NCBI GenBank assembly: GCA_016786595.1
Contig: JAEUWB010000018.1
Location: 1-64,000 of the forward strand
Reading direction: 5' to 3'
Length of the DNA stretch: 64,000 bases
From: a bacterium
GTDB lineage: Bacteria; Bdellovibrionota_C; UBA2361; SZUA-149; JAEUWB01
How positions within the stretch are numbered: the stretch's first letter is position 1; each line of letters opens with the position of its first letter. Positions 54,371 to 63,904 of the stretch are shown here, in pieces. The notes beneath the pieces were generated by a model. The model saw nothing but the letters and a program-made list of their open reading frames with translations. It did not search any database and had not been told where the DNA came from. A program made the position numbers and the translations under genes.

Positions 54371-56245
54371 ATGTTTCATTTCATCAAAAAATTAACCTTA
54401 ATAATGTTTGCAATGCTGACCTTTCCGTTGTCTAGCTTTGCGCTTGATTACGTTTTCCAGTGGGCACCAGCTCCTGGTAGCTATAACCCGACAGCGGGTG
54501 AGGCAAAACTTTTCAAGGCCCGCTACAGTGAAGATACCAAAGAGTTCTATTGGTATGTCAATTTCGGACCAGCCCCAGCAACTGGTAAACTACCCAATGG
54601 TTATCACTTTGTAGTTAATGACGGCCCAAATCCAAAACCTTTTGCAGGCACTTTGGCAGCAATTTATTTTGATGCTGTTGATTTGAACAATCCAAAAGTA
54701 ACAGTTTATGGATACAATGGAACTGCCTCAGAAAGTTCATACCGTGATGGATCAAGCCAAGCTGGCACGCAAATTCCTGACCGTATAGCATCGTCGATTT
54801 TGGATTCAAGCTGGGTCAAGGAAATTTCCGTTACAAATGAAGTCGATGGAACACGAACATTTGTATTAAAAATTGATACAACCCAAATCAATGCACACAC
54901 ACCACTATATCCAGACCCTGACGGGGATGCATGGGAAGGTATAACTTTTGCTAAGAAAATCGGAATGTGGTTTCACCCGCGCCACGGCTTAAGTACAGCA
55001 TATGATAATGGATATCTTACAACATGGGGCTATCAAACTGGTGGATGGTATGACACTGATAATCAAACAGCCAATGTCATTCCGTATTGCAGCGTAGAAC
55101 ATGAGTCTACTGTGTTGCATGTGGGAGACACCTTCTTAAGTGAATTTAAGGCGGCTGATCCTGATGGCGATAAGCTCAAAGTAACTTATGCTGGACTTCC
55201 TCCTGGAGCGACAACATCAATTCCGAACAATTCAATTGAAAAATCTCCATTGGCGGGAACTATCTCCTGGACTCCTGGACTTGGAGATATCGGTAGCATG
55301 TATGAGATTTTGCTATCATTCATGGAAGTAGGCGGAAGCTATTTAGAAACGGCTACATGTAGAATGAAAGTTTCTGTTGAAAATCGTGCACCACGCTGCT
55401 CAAGCGGTACAAGTGGCGGTTATGCTGGCGCTTGCACAGGTTACGACACAATTATTAATCTTGATGGCAGTGCTTCGGTTGACCCGGACGGTGGTAGTTT
55501 AACCTATCGTTGGGAGACAGACTGCGCAAGCTCAACATTAGCCAATGCGCAATCTGTAAATCCGACATTGACTTTAACCTTACCTGGTAAGGGTATCGAT
55601 CAAGAATGTAGCGTTAGATTGCTAGTCTCTGATGGCGTCGAGGAAACCGACTGTGGATCGGAAGTAAATGTCCCAGCCTGTCCGGTCGATTGCTTTGGCG
55701 TGCCGTTTGGTGACAGTAAGCGCGATCGCTGCGGCGTTTGCGATGGAGATGGTAAGTCTTGCTTAGGCTGCGAAACTCTAGATATTTCCCAAACCCTTTT
55801 AGGTGCTGACGGTAACGCTTCAAATGCAAACCGCCAAGTGCGTAACGCCGCCAAGCGCTACGTTCAAGCCGCAACTAAAAGGTATAAGCGTGGAAGTAAG
55901 CTAAATAGTGCCAAGAAAAAAGCCGATCAAACTTCCAAGGCTGCAACTTCAGACTACTCATTATTCTGGACGACAAACTGGATTGATATTTCAGCGACAT
56001 TTATGTTCTGCTCAAATTCACAGTTCTGCGTGTCTGTATCTGAAACAGCAAATAAAGAATTGCTGCGTGTCTTAGCAAAAAAGCAACTTGACCGTGTTAA
56101 TGCTTTGATGAAAAGTATCAAGAGTATACAAGGTGGTAGACTTTCGAAGACCGATCAAAAGATCATTAAAAACGCGCAAAAGCTTTATAATGATACGCTC
56201 AAGGACATTAACCAAATTCCTGATGAGCAAAGTGCTTGCCCGTAA
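54371..56245 (+). CDS. Secreted protein with Ig/cadherin-like domains and a Cys-rich segment
   Basis: This protein has 624 residues from the ATG at 54371, with a signal peptide (LIMFAMLTFPLSSFALDY). The first 230 residues form an unrecognised beta-rich domain (YVFQWAPAPGSYNP). A cadherin-like Ig unit follows (LSEFKAADPDGDKLKVTYAG, ISWTPGLGD), then a PKD-like unit (DGSASVDPDGGSLTYRWETD). A Cys-rich stretch (DRCGVCDGDGKSCLGC) precedes a long Lys-rich helical C-terminus. An in-frame start at 54149 is unlikely because homology-like sequence and the signal peptide begin only at 54371. It is followed by an intrinsic terminator. Confidence 0.7.
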   Translation: MFHFIKKLTLIMFAMLTFPLSSFALDYVFQWAPAPGSYNPTAGEAKLFKARYSEDTKEFYWYVNFGPAPATGKLPNGYHFVVNDGPNPKPFAGTLAAIYFDAVDLNNPKVTVYGYNGTASESSYRDGSSQAGTQIPDRIASSILDSSWVKEISVTNEVDGTRTFVLKIDTTQINAHTPLYPDPDGDAWEGITFAKKIGMWFHPRHGLSTAYDNGYLTTWGYQTGGWYDTDNQTANVIPYCSVEHESTVLHVGDTFLSEFKAADPDGDKLKVTYAGLPPGATTSIPNNSIEKSPLAGTISWTPGLGDIGSMYEILLSFMEVGGSYLETATCRMKVSVENRAPRCSSGTSGGYAGACTGYDTIINLDGSASVDPDGGSLTYRWETDCASSTLANAQSVNPTLTLTLPGKGIDQECSVRLLVSDGVEETDCGSEVNVPACPVDCFGVPFGDSKRDRCGVCDGDGKSCLGCETLDISQTLLGADGNASNANRQVRNAAKRYVQAATKRYKRGSKLNSAKKKADQTSKAATSDYSLFWTTNWIDISATFMFCSNSQFCVSVSETANKELLRVLAKKQLDRVNALMKSIKSIQGGRLSKTDQKIIKNAQKLYNDTLKDINQIPDEQSACP

Positions 56246-56269
56246 GTAAGTAGGGTAAAGCTAAACCTC

Positions 56270-56307
56270 AAAAGCCGTTACAGCAAAAACTGTAGCGGCT
56301 TTTTTTA
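56270..56307 (+). terminator. Rho-independent terminator
   Basis: AAAAGCCGTTACAG (56270-56283) pairs with CTGTAGCGGCTTTT around the loop CAAAAA, with one G-U pair, and is followed by a T-run (TTTTTTT). It sits 24 bp after the stop of the secreted Ig-like protein and before the convergent TetR gene. The A/T symmetry could let it serve both strands. Confidence 0.88.
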
Positions 56308-56323
56308 TTTACACGCAGTTGTT

Positions 56324-56950
56324 TTACTTCTTGTGTTTCTTTTGCGGAGCTTTAAGCGCAGCTAGACAGGCTTGGGCAATTACTGGGGCAATTTCTGAAG
56401 GTTTAGTTTTGGTAAAACCTTCAAGCCAGTCCCGCACATAACTTAGTGGTATGCCAAAGAGAATGTTCCAGACAATTTCAGCTTCATAGTGAGCCATATC
56501 GCCGCGCTTCATTGCACCGCGAATCAGTCTGGCAAGCTTGCGCCCGAGACTATCAAAACCAACAGTGGTTGGGGTTGAAATCTTTTGCGATAAAAATTCT
56601 GAATGCCTCGAGAGCCAAAGGTATCGTGAAAGTAGTTCCTGGTCTTCTGCGAATTTTAGGAATGCAATAATCACCTTAGGTAGGGCTTCTTCGAAGTTTT
56701 CTCCTTCGCTAAAAGAATTATCAAGCGCTAGTCTAAATTGCTGAATTCCAGCCTTATAGAGGCAAGATGCAATTTCTTCTTTATTAAGGAAGTGGTGATA
56801 AATAGAACCGACACTGCAGCGGGAAGTCTTAGAGATATCAGGTACATTGGTGTTGAAATATCCTTGCCCAACGAAGAGTTTTAAAGATGCATCAAGGATT
56901 CGCTCGCGCGGGCCTTGATCGTCTGGCTGGGGGATTTCGGTTGTGCTCAT
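56324..56950 (-). CDS. TetR/AcrR family transcriptional regulator
   Basis: This 208-residue protein has the N-terminal helix-turn-helix RERILDASLKLFVGQGYFNT, then VPDISKTSRCSVGSIYHHFLNK. A helical ligand-binding domain follows, including a WLSRHSEFLSQKI segment. It is encoded 11 bp behind the HU/IHF-like gene on the same strand, so the two are probably co-transcribed. The ligand and targets are not apparent. A lysine-rich C-terminus (LKAPQKKHKK) ends it. Confidence 0.88.
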   Translation of the reverse strand: MSTTEIPQPDDQGPRERILDASLKLFVGQGYFNTNVPDISKTSRCSVGSIYHHFLNKEEIASCLYKAGIQQFRLALDNSFSEGENFEEALPKVIIAFLKFAEDQELLSRYLWLSRHSEFLSQKISTPTTVGFDSLGRKLARLIRGAMKRGDMAHYEAEIVWNILFGIPLSYVRDWLEGFTKTKPSEIAPVIAQACLAALKAPQKKHKK

Positions 56951-56961
56951 GAATAGTTGAT

Positions 56962-57297
56962 TTAGTAATCGTCGTCCTTGCCGCCGCTAGGATCAACTCC
57001 ACCGTTGAGATCTTTACGCAAAATCTGGCTAGGTTTGAATTTCACATTGTTGCGCGGAGCAAGCACAATGCGGTCTCCAGTTTGAGGGTTTCTACCTGGG
57101 CGCGCCTTCTTTTTCTTGACTTCAAATACACCGAAGCCAGAAATCATGACCTTATCGTCACGCGCCAAACCTTCTTTAATGGTTTCGATTAAATCTTCAA
57201 CAAGTTGAGTAGCCTTCTGCTTATCGAAAGGAAGGTTGTCATACACAGAGTCGATTAAATCAGCTTTAGTAAGACAGCCCTTATCTTTTTGTTCCAT
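56962..57297 (-). CDS. HU/IHF-family DNA-bending protein
   Basis: This protein has 111 residues from the ATG at 57297, with LTKADLIDSVYDNLPFDKQK and the helix ATQLVEDLIETIKEGL. The core VMISGFGVFEVKKKKARPGR, with NPQTGDRIVLAPRNNVKF, holds the arm with the DNA-intercalating Pro. IHF alpha is the closest type by the arm sequence. It has an acidic tail (GGKDDDY). A TTG at 57327 could extend it by 10 residues but is less likely. Confidence 0.88.
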   Translation of the reverse strand: MEQKDKGCLTKADLIDSVYDNLPFDKQKATQLVEDLIETIKEGLARDDKVMISGFGVFEVKKKKARPGRNPQTGDRIVLAPRNNVKFKPSQILRKDLNGGVDPSGGKDDDY

Positions 57298-57434
57298 ACG
57301 GCCTTCATCCTCTTTAAAAATGAGCACTTAACGGATAGCTCAAAATACCCTAGGTGACAACTATAAGTAAACTCATAACTGTATGAAATTTAAGCTTTAT
57401 TTTCCTAAACAACCCTTAATGAAACATGCCAGTA

Positions 57435-58883
<1,449 letters not shown>

Positions 58884-58982
58884 TTAGCTAACCTAGCACA
58901 TAAACTGCTTGTTTTGAAAATACGTAACAATGATGACAAATACATCTGCTATCTGTATATCAGTTAGCCTAAGGTAATTGTA

Positions 58983-59858
58983 ATGTTTAAGGACTATCTA
59001 AAAAAATACTCTGAATTGGTTGTTTTCCCGCACACAGTCTTTGCTTTGCCTTTTGCCTTGGCCGCATTTTTCCTTTCATTACGTGGGGACTCGGCCGCTG
59101 CGCCAATCCCACTCTCTGTCGTCAAGTTAGTATTAATTATTGTGGCTGTGATTGCCGCGCGCACTGCCGCGATGGCTTTTAATCGTCTGGTTGATGCTGA
59201 CTACGATGCAAAAAACCCGCGAACTGCTGAACGACAACTCCCGCGAGGAGAGCTCAGTCAGAGACAAGTCGTAACACTTGTCGCCGGGGCTGTAGTTGTT
59301 TTCCTACTAGCTGCTTGGGCACTTGGGCGACATTGCCTAGTGCTCGCGCCAGTTGTTTTACTTGTGCTTTTTGCCTACAGCTATGCCAAACGCTACACCT
59401 CATACGCGCATTTGGTTTTAGGCCTTGCCTTAGCGCTGGCCCCAGGCGGGGCTTGGTGGGTAATGCGTCCTGAAGTTAATGGCACGCCCTTACTGTTAAT
59501 GTTTAGTGTATTATTTTGGGTTGCAGGCTTTGATATTATTTATTCTTGTCAGGACAAAGAATTTGATGCCTCACAGGGGCTACACTCACTTCCGGTCAAG
59601 CTTGGTGTTGAGCAAGCATTAAAACTAGCAGCGGTCTTACATTGTATTTGCCTGATGGCGCTTTTTCTAGTCGGGGCCTGGATGGAGTTTGGACGTCTTT
59701 ATTTTGCCGGGGTTGCCTGTTTAGGATTGATTTTAATCTCCCAACATCTTTTAATTTCTTCAACCGACTTAAGCCGGGCCAATCGAGCATTTTTTACCTT
59801 TAATGGCTTTGTTAGTGTGGGGTATCTGTTACTGATTCTTGCCAGTCTGTATCTTTAA
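58983..59858 (+). CDS. UbiA-family prenyltransferase (probable menaquinone biosynthesis)
   Basis: This 291-residue membrane enzyme has about eight helices. The first Asp motif is NRLVDADYDAKNPRTAERQL. The second is SCQDKEFDASQGLHSLP. This fits 4-hydroxybenzoate/1,4-dihydroxy-6-naphthoate prenyltransferases. Because mqnD is the convergent neighbour, it is likely the MqnP-type enzyme that prenylates dihydroxynaphthoate, but the acceptor cannot be read from sequence. It is divergent from thiC. Confidence 0.82.
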   Translation: MFKDYLKKYSELVVFPHTVFALPFALAAFFLSLRGDSAAAPIPLSVVKLVLIIVAVIAARTAAMAFNRLVDADYDAKNPRTAERQLPRGELSQRQVVTLVAGAVVVFLLAAWALGRHCLVLAPVVLLVLFAYSYAKRYTSYAHLVLGLALALAPGGAWWVMRPEVNGTPLLLMFSVLFWVAGFDIIYSCQDKEFDASQGLHSLPVKLGVEQALKLAAVLHCICLMALFLVGAWMEFGRLYFAGVACLGLILISQHLLISSTDLSRANRAFFTFNGFVSVGYLLLILASLYL

Positions 59859-59861
59859 TTT

Positions 59862-60026
59862 CTTAGGCTTGAACTTAGGCTTTCCCTTAACCTTAACCTT
59901 TCCCTTAACCTTATCCTTTGCCTTCCCCTTATTAAATTAGCTGTGGACTCTATTCAGGACGGGACAGATGAGGGTAAGGGTAGGTTCAAGGATAAGGGGA
60001 AGGATAAGGATAAGTTCAAGCCTAAG
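59862..60026. repeat. 165-bp low-complexity inverted repeat between convergent ubiA-like and mqnD genes
   Basis: CTTAGGCTTGAACTT (59862-59876) is the exact reverse complement of AAGTTCAAGCCTAAG (60012-60026). The inner arms are imperfect and made of CTTAACC/CTTATCC words on the left and AAGGATAAGGGG words on the right. The right arm contains the mqnD stop codon. The same 15-nt word appears at 12025-12039. It probably forms a long hairpin and may terminate transcription from both sides. Confidence 0.75.
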
Positions 60027-60852
60027 TTAATAGATTATATAGCGCTTCGATCACGTCGTCTTTAAGATCAAGACTGTCAGCATTAACATAGCGACTGATG
60101 TATTCACGCAGCGCTTTTTCCGTATTGCAGCTCGATCCGCGTTCGGTATTCCAACGCATGAGCTCCGGCAAAGCTTGGTCGAGATTATTTAAGCCATACT
60201 CCATCGAATTTCGCAGGATATCAGTTAATTCATCTTTGACGTATTCCGGCAGCTTTTTTCGTATCGCATTTACGCCCAACGGAATTGGAAGCTTTGTCGC
60301 TTGATGCCACCACGTCCCCAAATTTAAGACTTCATGCAGCCCATGCTCTTGATAGGAAAATTGCCCTTCATGAATCAGCAGTGCTGCATCAACCCGCTTA
60401 CTTTCAAGTGCCTCGTAGACACCAGTAAATGGCACAATCGGCACAGTGATTGTTTGAAAACGATAAATCCCGTGAATGTGTAAAGCCTTATTTAAAATTA
60501 AAGCCGCGGTTGTGTGCTCGCCAGGTACAGCAATCTTAGCATCTTGAAGTTCAGTAATTTGTAAGGGTTTTAACGCAACTAAGGCGGGTCCGTAATTACG
60601 ACCAACACTTGCCCCGACACGCATCATCTCGTAACGGTCCCGGATTCCACGCAAGAGTGCTGCAGAGACTGCAATAATATCCCCCTGACCACTAAGCGCA
60701 CGCTGATTAAGTGTCTGAGTGTCCTCAATCCCCCACTGGAAACAATAATTTCCGGCTGAGACAAGCTCCTGTTTGAGTGCCCAAAACATCAGCATGTCGT
60801 CAGCGTCAGGGCTGTGGTAAATCGATATCAGTGGCTGAATTTCCATGTGCAC
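60022..60852 (-). CDS. mqnD: 1,4-dihydroxy-6-naphthoate synthase MqnD
   Basis: MqnD acts in the futalosine pathway, converting cyclic dehypoxanthine futalosine to 1,4-dihydroxy-6-naphthoate for menaquinone. The 276-residue periplasmic-binding-like fold shows IYHSPDADDMLMFWAL, which carries the diagnostic SPDADD. ALSGQGDIIAVSAALLRGI, VALKPLQITEL and ALLIHEGQFSYQEHGLHEVL with the family His follow. The start may be 60852 or the Met at 60846. It follows the CDGSH gene by 6 bp on the same strand. Confidence 0.93.
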   Translation of the reverse strand: MHMEIQPLISIYHSPDADDMLMFWALKQELVSAGNYCFQWGIEDTQTLNQRALSGQGDIIAVSAALLRGIRDRYEMMRVGASVGRNYGPALVALKPLQITELQDAKIAVPGEHTTAALILNKALHIHGIYRFQTITVPIVPFTGVYEALESKRVDAALLIHEGQFSYQEHGLHEVLNLGTWWHQATKLPIPLGVNAIRKKLPEYVKDELTDILRNSMEYGLNNLDQALPELMRWNTERGSSCNTEKALREYISRYVNADSLDLKDDVIEALYNLLT

Positions 60853-60858
60853 AGCAGG

Positions 60859-61113
60859 CTAGGTCAGAGTTTTATGCGTGCCGTCACAAATTGCCCCCTT
60901 TTGGGATGCTTTGCAATTGCACAGTGCAATTTTTTTCTTTTCTTCAATCGTCACGACTTGTGGGGAAAAGCTTGAGCCCTTGTGCGAGCCGTCGCAAAAG
61001 GGTTGGTTTTTGCTCTGCCCACAGGCGCACCAATGATATGTTCCAGGTTCAAGTTCAAGCACCGCGGGGCGTTTATCAAAACAGACGGGTTTGGCGGTGG
61101 TGTGATTTGCCAT
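60859..61113 (-). CDS. CDGSH iron-sulfur domain protein (two domains)
   Basis: This protein has 84 residues from the ATG at 61113, which has a GAGGAG ribosome binding site. Two CDGSH-type motifs are visible: CACGQSKNQPFCDGSH and CNCKASQKGAICDGTH. Each gives three Cys and one His for a 2Fe-2S cluster. Tandem-domain CDGSH proteins are typical of bacteria and may act in redox or iron metabolism. It lies directly upstream of mqnD in the same operon. Confidence 0.93.
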   Translation of the reverse strand: MANHTTAKPVCFDKRPAVLELEPGTYHWCACGQSKNQPFCDGSHKGSSFSPQVVTIEEKKKIALCNCKASQKGAICDGTHKTLT

Positions 61114-61158
61114 TCTGGGCACTCCTCGGTAAATAGTTGATTTGAACACAGTATATCC

Positions 61159-61860
61159 ATGGAGTCATATCTTAAACAAGTCAAACGCAGACGAACGCGC
61201 TTAGAGATTTTAACGCGTAATCCCGTCAATCCCTATATTCAGCTGATCTCTGAATATCCTGACCAAATTTTAGAATTTGAAGATTTCGACAAAGATTTAT
61301 TACGCTTACGTGAGTTACTACAGGGCTATTCTCGAGTAGTAGTTGAACTTGGATCTGGTTCGGGTGGGCACTTAATTGAACGCGCAAAACGCGACCCAGC
61401 AGCGCTTTGTCTTGGCTTTGAAATTCGTTTTAAACGATCTGTGCGCACTGTCGAGAAGGCCTTGAAGGGCGGAATTCGTAACCTCTGCCTCTGTCGTGTA
61501 GATGCGCGTATTGTTGATGACTTGCTCGGGCCCAATTCGGTAGATGATCTCTATGTAAATTTCCCAGACCCTTGGCCACGACGCCGTTCTGAGAAAAACC
61601 GACTGCTACGCGGAGAATTTTGGAATAGTTTGCACACTATTTTAAAGCCCCAGGCTAAATTTTATTTTAAGACTGACAATGACCAGTATTTTTCTGCCGT
61701 TCTTTCGGAATTAAGTGCGCTTGAGAAATTCAAAATCCTTGGCCAAACTCTGGACCTGCACGCTAGCCCCTATAATACAACAAACGTAGTTACGGAATTT
61801 GAAAAGTTATTTCTGTCACAAGGCGAGAAGATTAAATTTTTAGAGGCAATTAAGGTTTGA
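61159..61860 (+). CDS. trmB: tRNA (guanine-N7-)-methyltransferase TrmB
   Basis: TrmB methylates G46 of tRNA. The 233 residues include the SAM-binding VVVELGSGSGGHLIERA, the RNA-contacting CLGFEIRFKRSVRTVEKAL and the signature LYVNFPDPWPRRRSEKNRL. The C-terminal YKTDN-type segment is FYFKTDNDQYFS, ending with TNVVTEFEKLFLSQGEKI. It is divergent from the CDGSH gene. Confidence 0.95.
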   Translation: MESYLKQVKRRRTRLEILTRNPVNPYIQLISEYPDQILEFEDFDKDLLRLRELLQGYSRVVVELGSGSGGHLIERAKRDPAALCLGFEIRFKRSVRTVEKALKGGIRNLCLCRVDARIVDDLLGPNSVDDLYVNFPDPWPRRRSEKNRLLRGEFWNSLHTILKPQAKFYFKTDNDQYFSAVLSELSALEKFKILGQTLDLHASPYNTTNVVTEFEKLFLSQGEKIKFLEAIKV

Positions 61861-61890
61861 CGCTCAGGCCGAGGCCCCGCCGAAAACTCA

Positions 61891-62106
61891 CTATTTTGTT
61901 CCGGCGGCATCACAATCAAGGACCGTTCCGCATTCTGTCCACTGGGCAGAATCCTTGCCCTTAGTGTTGACAGATTCAGTCAGAGCTTTTACAGCGATGA
62001 GCCCGGCTAGAACCATGAAAGCGACGAAAAACGATTCAAAAACCGCTGTCGTCGAGCCACGCTCGTTTGCAAAATACCTCTTAGAATCAGCGAAAATCAT
62101 CTTCAC
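61891..62106 (-). CDS. Flp-like type IVb pilin
   Basis: This 71-residue protein has a short basic leader (ADSKRYFANERGST) and a hydrophobic helix (TAVFESFFVAFMVLAGLIAVK). The ERGSTTAVFE pattern resembles the processing region of Flp/Fap pilins (ERGATAVEY), with a Glu a few residues after the Gly. Prepilin processing would release the helix as fibre subunit. The C-terminus has two Cys (CGTVLDC). No tad genes are in the window, so assignment is moderate. Confidence 0.6.
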   Translation of the reverse strand: MKMIFADSKRYFANERGSTTAVFESFFVAFMVLAGLIAVKALTESVNTKGKDSAQWTECGTVLDCDAAGTK

Positions 62107-62234
62107 TTGCAGAAAGGGTCCTCAGTGGTATTAACCCACAGCATAATATCATGGGTTTTACCTATGTAGTGTCGACATTTTCGACGAGAAACATTAGAGT
62201 TGGCGCGAGATTTGAGCTCAGGCATTTTAAACTG

Positions 62235-62246
62235 ACAACATGTTGT
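62235..62246. promoter_or_regulatory. 12-bp palindrome upstream of thyX
   Basis: ACAACATGTTGT is a perfect palindrome ending 14 bp before the thyX start, between GCATTTTAAACTG and AATTATGGAG. It is a candidate operator. A chance origin cannot be excluded at this length. Confidence 0.4.
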
Positions 62247-62260
62247 AATTATGGAGATTT

Positions 62261-63106
62261 ATGCCCAAGAATGAAGTTACTTATCCAGAGGGAGCGATCA
62301 AAGTATTAGATAAGGGTTTTGTGCGCCTAGTTGATGTGATGGGCGATGATTCGTCAATCGTGCAGGCAGCGCGGGTTTCTTATGCGAAAGGAACTAAGAC
62401 CGTATCGGAAGATGAGGGGCTAATTCGCTATTTGATGCGCCATCACCATACAACGCCATTTGAAATGGTTGAGTTTAAATTTCATTGCCGCATGCCAATC
62501 TTTGTCGCGCGTCAGTGGATTCGCCATCGCACAGCAAACGTTAATGAAATGAGTGGACGCTACAGTGAAATGCCGGATTGGTTTTATGAGCCGACTGCAG
62601 AACTTTGCACCACGCAATCAATGCAAAATCGCCAAGGCGGCACAGGCGAGACGGTTGAAGGGGCTGACGATGTGGCGACAAGCTTTACTACGGCTCAGGA
62701 TAAAATTTATGCCGATTATGAAATGTATCTACAAAAAAATCTGCGCCGCGAACTTGCCCGCGTCAATCTACCGGTGAGCTTATACACCGAGTGGTATTGG
62801 AAAATAGATTTACACAATTTGTTCCACTTTTTGCGTTTGCGGATTGACCCGCATGCGCAATACGAAATTCGAGTCTACGCCGAAGCGATGGCTAAGGTCG
62901 TTGCTGAACGAGTGCCAATGGCCTGGCAGGCCTTTGAAGACTATGTAATTAATGCCGCGCATTTTTCTCGACTTGAGATTTCTGTGTTGCAAGATATTTT
63001 AAAGGGAACGCGCTTAACGCGCGAAGAAATCGAGAGTCGCTTCCAGAATAAGCGCGAACGCGGGGAGTTTATTGCTCGGCTGGAGGCTTTTGGTTATAAA
63101 CTCTAA
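62261..63106 (+). CDS. thyX: Flavin-dependent thymidylate synthase ThyX
   Basis: ThyX makes dTMP from dUMP using methylenetetrahydrofolate and FAD/NADPH. The 281-residue protein carries the ThyX motif RHRTANVNEMSGRYS at residues 88-102. HHHTTPFEMVEFKFHCRMPI and LYTEWYWKIDLHNLFHFLRL, with RIDPHAQYEIR, also match the family. A TATGGAG ribosome binding site precedes the ATG. No thyA is seen in the window. Confidence 0.96.
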   Translation: MPKNEVTYPEGAIKVLDKGFVRLVDVMGDDSSIVQAARVSYAKGTKTVSEDEGLIRYLMRHHHTTPFEMVEFKFHCRMPIFVARQWIRHRTANVNEMSGRYSEMPDWFYEPTAELCTTQSMQNRQGGTGETVEGADDVATSFTTAQDKIYADYEMYLQKNLRRELARVNLPVSLYTEWYWKIDLHNLFHFLRLRIDPHAQYEIRVYAEAMAKVVAERVPMAWQAFEDYVINAAHFSRLEISVLQDILKGTRLTREEIESRFQNKRERGEFIARLEAFGYKL

Positions 63107-63181
63107 TTAAGTCCGATCTTGACTCAACCTCGGAGTTAATCAGAGTTTCCTTAGGCATTTTTATTTTAATTTAGGAGTTAT

Positions 63182-63904
63182 GTGAGATGGCATCGCCAAC
63201 CAAACAAACCGAAACAGTCCGTAAACGTAAGGCGCAAAAGCGTAAAGAAAAGCGTTACAAAAAAGAAAAGAAAAAAGCTCGTAAGCGTACAAAGAAAAGT
63301 AAGTAGAAAAACGCTTCCGTCCTCGTCGCGGAAGCGCGAACTTTTTGACCCGCAACTGCAAACGCCAAAAGTAGCGCAATTGCTACTTGGCGCTTTGCTT
63401 ATTCATGATACTCCACAAGGCACGACTGCCGGCCGTATCGTTGAAACGGAAGCCTATCTTTTCAAAAACGACCCAGCCTGTCATGCCCACCGTGGCCAAA
63501 CAAAGCGTAATGCTGTGATGTTTGGGCCAGCTGGTAGGGCCTACGTCTATCTCTGTTATGGCATGTATGAGTTGTTTAACGTCGTTACCAACCGAGAGGG
63601 AGTGGGCGAGGCTGTTTTGATTCGGGCGCTCGAGCCGCTGGTCGGTATTGAGATAATGCAAAAGCGTCGCCGGCAGAAATCATTGCGACAGCTTTGTTCG
63701 GGGCCGGGAAAACTAGTGCAGGCCATGGGCATCAGGCGACAACAATCAGGACAAGAGTTATCGAGCGGAAACTTGCGAATTGAGCTGCCGCGTCCCGCTA
63801 GACGTCAAAAAATTACAAGGACCAAACGCATCGGCATCACGCAAGGTGCTGAGCTCAATTTGCGCTATTATTTATCTGGCTCGGAGTTTGTTTCGGCAGT
63901 TTGA
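63182..63904 (+). CDS. 3-methyladenine DNA glycosylase (Mpg/Aag family)
   Basis: This enzyme removes alkylated purines from DNA. The conserved part is TPKVAQLLLGALLIHDTP, GRIVETEAYLFKNDPACH with the catalytic-type Glu, RNAVMFGPAGRAYVYLCYG, and GEAVLIRALEPL. It ends with CSGPGKLVQAMGI. The start is unclear. The conserved fold begins near 63310, but the only standard in-frame start upstream is the GTG at 63182. That would produce an unusual basic extension overlapping the tiny ORF at 63187-63306. A +1 frameshift from that ORF is an alternative. Confidence 0.85.
   Translation: MRWHRQPNKPKQSVNVRRKSVKKSVTKKKRKKLVSVQRKVSRKTLPSSSRKRELFDPQLQTPKVAQLLLGALLIHDTPQGTTAGRIVETEAYLFKNDPACHAHRGQTKRNAVMFGPAGRAYVYLCYGMYELFNVVTNREGVGEAVLIRALEPLVGIEIMQKRRRQKSLRQLCSGPGKLVQAMGIRRQQSGQELSSGNLRIELPRPARRQKITRTKRIGITQGAELNLRYYLSGSEFVSAV
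63187..63306 (+). CDS. Tiny Lys/Arg-rich protein (39 residues)
   Basis: The ORF starts MASPTKQTETVRKRKAQKRK and ends with KKKARKRTKKSK. An AGGAG ribosome binding site lies 9 nt upstream. Arginine codons in this frame are all CGT, as in the ribosomal genes, while the overlapping frame uses AGA. It may be a ribosome- or nucleic-acid-binding peptide, or the basic N-terminal tail of the glycosylase that follows in the +1 frame. Confidence 0.55.
   Translation: MASPTKQTETVRKRKAQKRKEKRYKKEKKKARKRTKKSK

Noticed and set aside
61050-61064. TTCAAGTTCAAGC as another copy of the dispersed hairpin word
   Set aside because: It lies inside the CDGSH coding region, lacks the CCTAAG end, and is explained by codons for Leu-Glu-Leu-Glu.
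61861-61915. CCGCCG/CGGCGG pairing as a bidirectional terminator between trmB and the pilin gene
   Set aside because: The stem is only 6 bp with a long spacer and no T-tract on either strand, so support is too weak.
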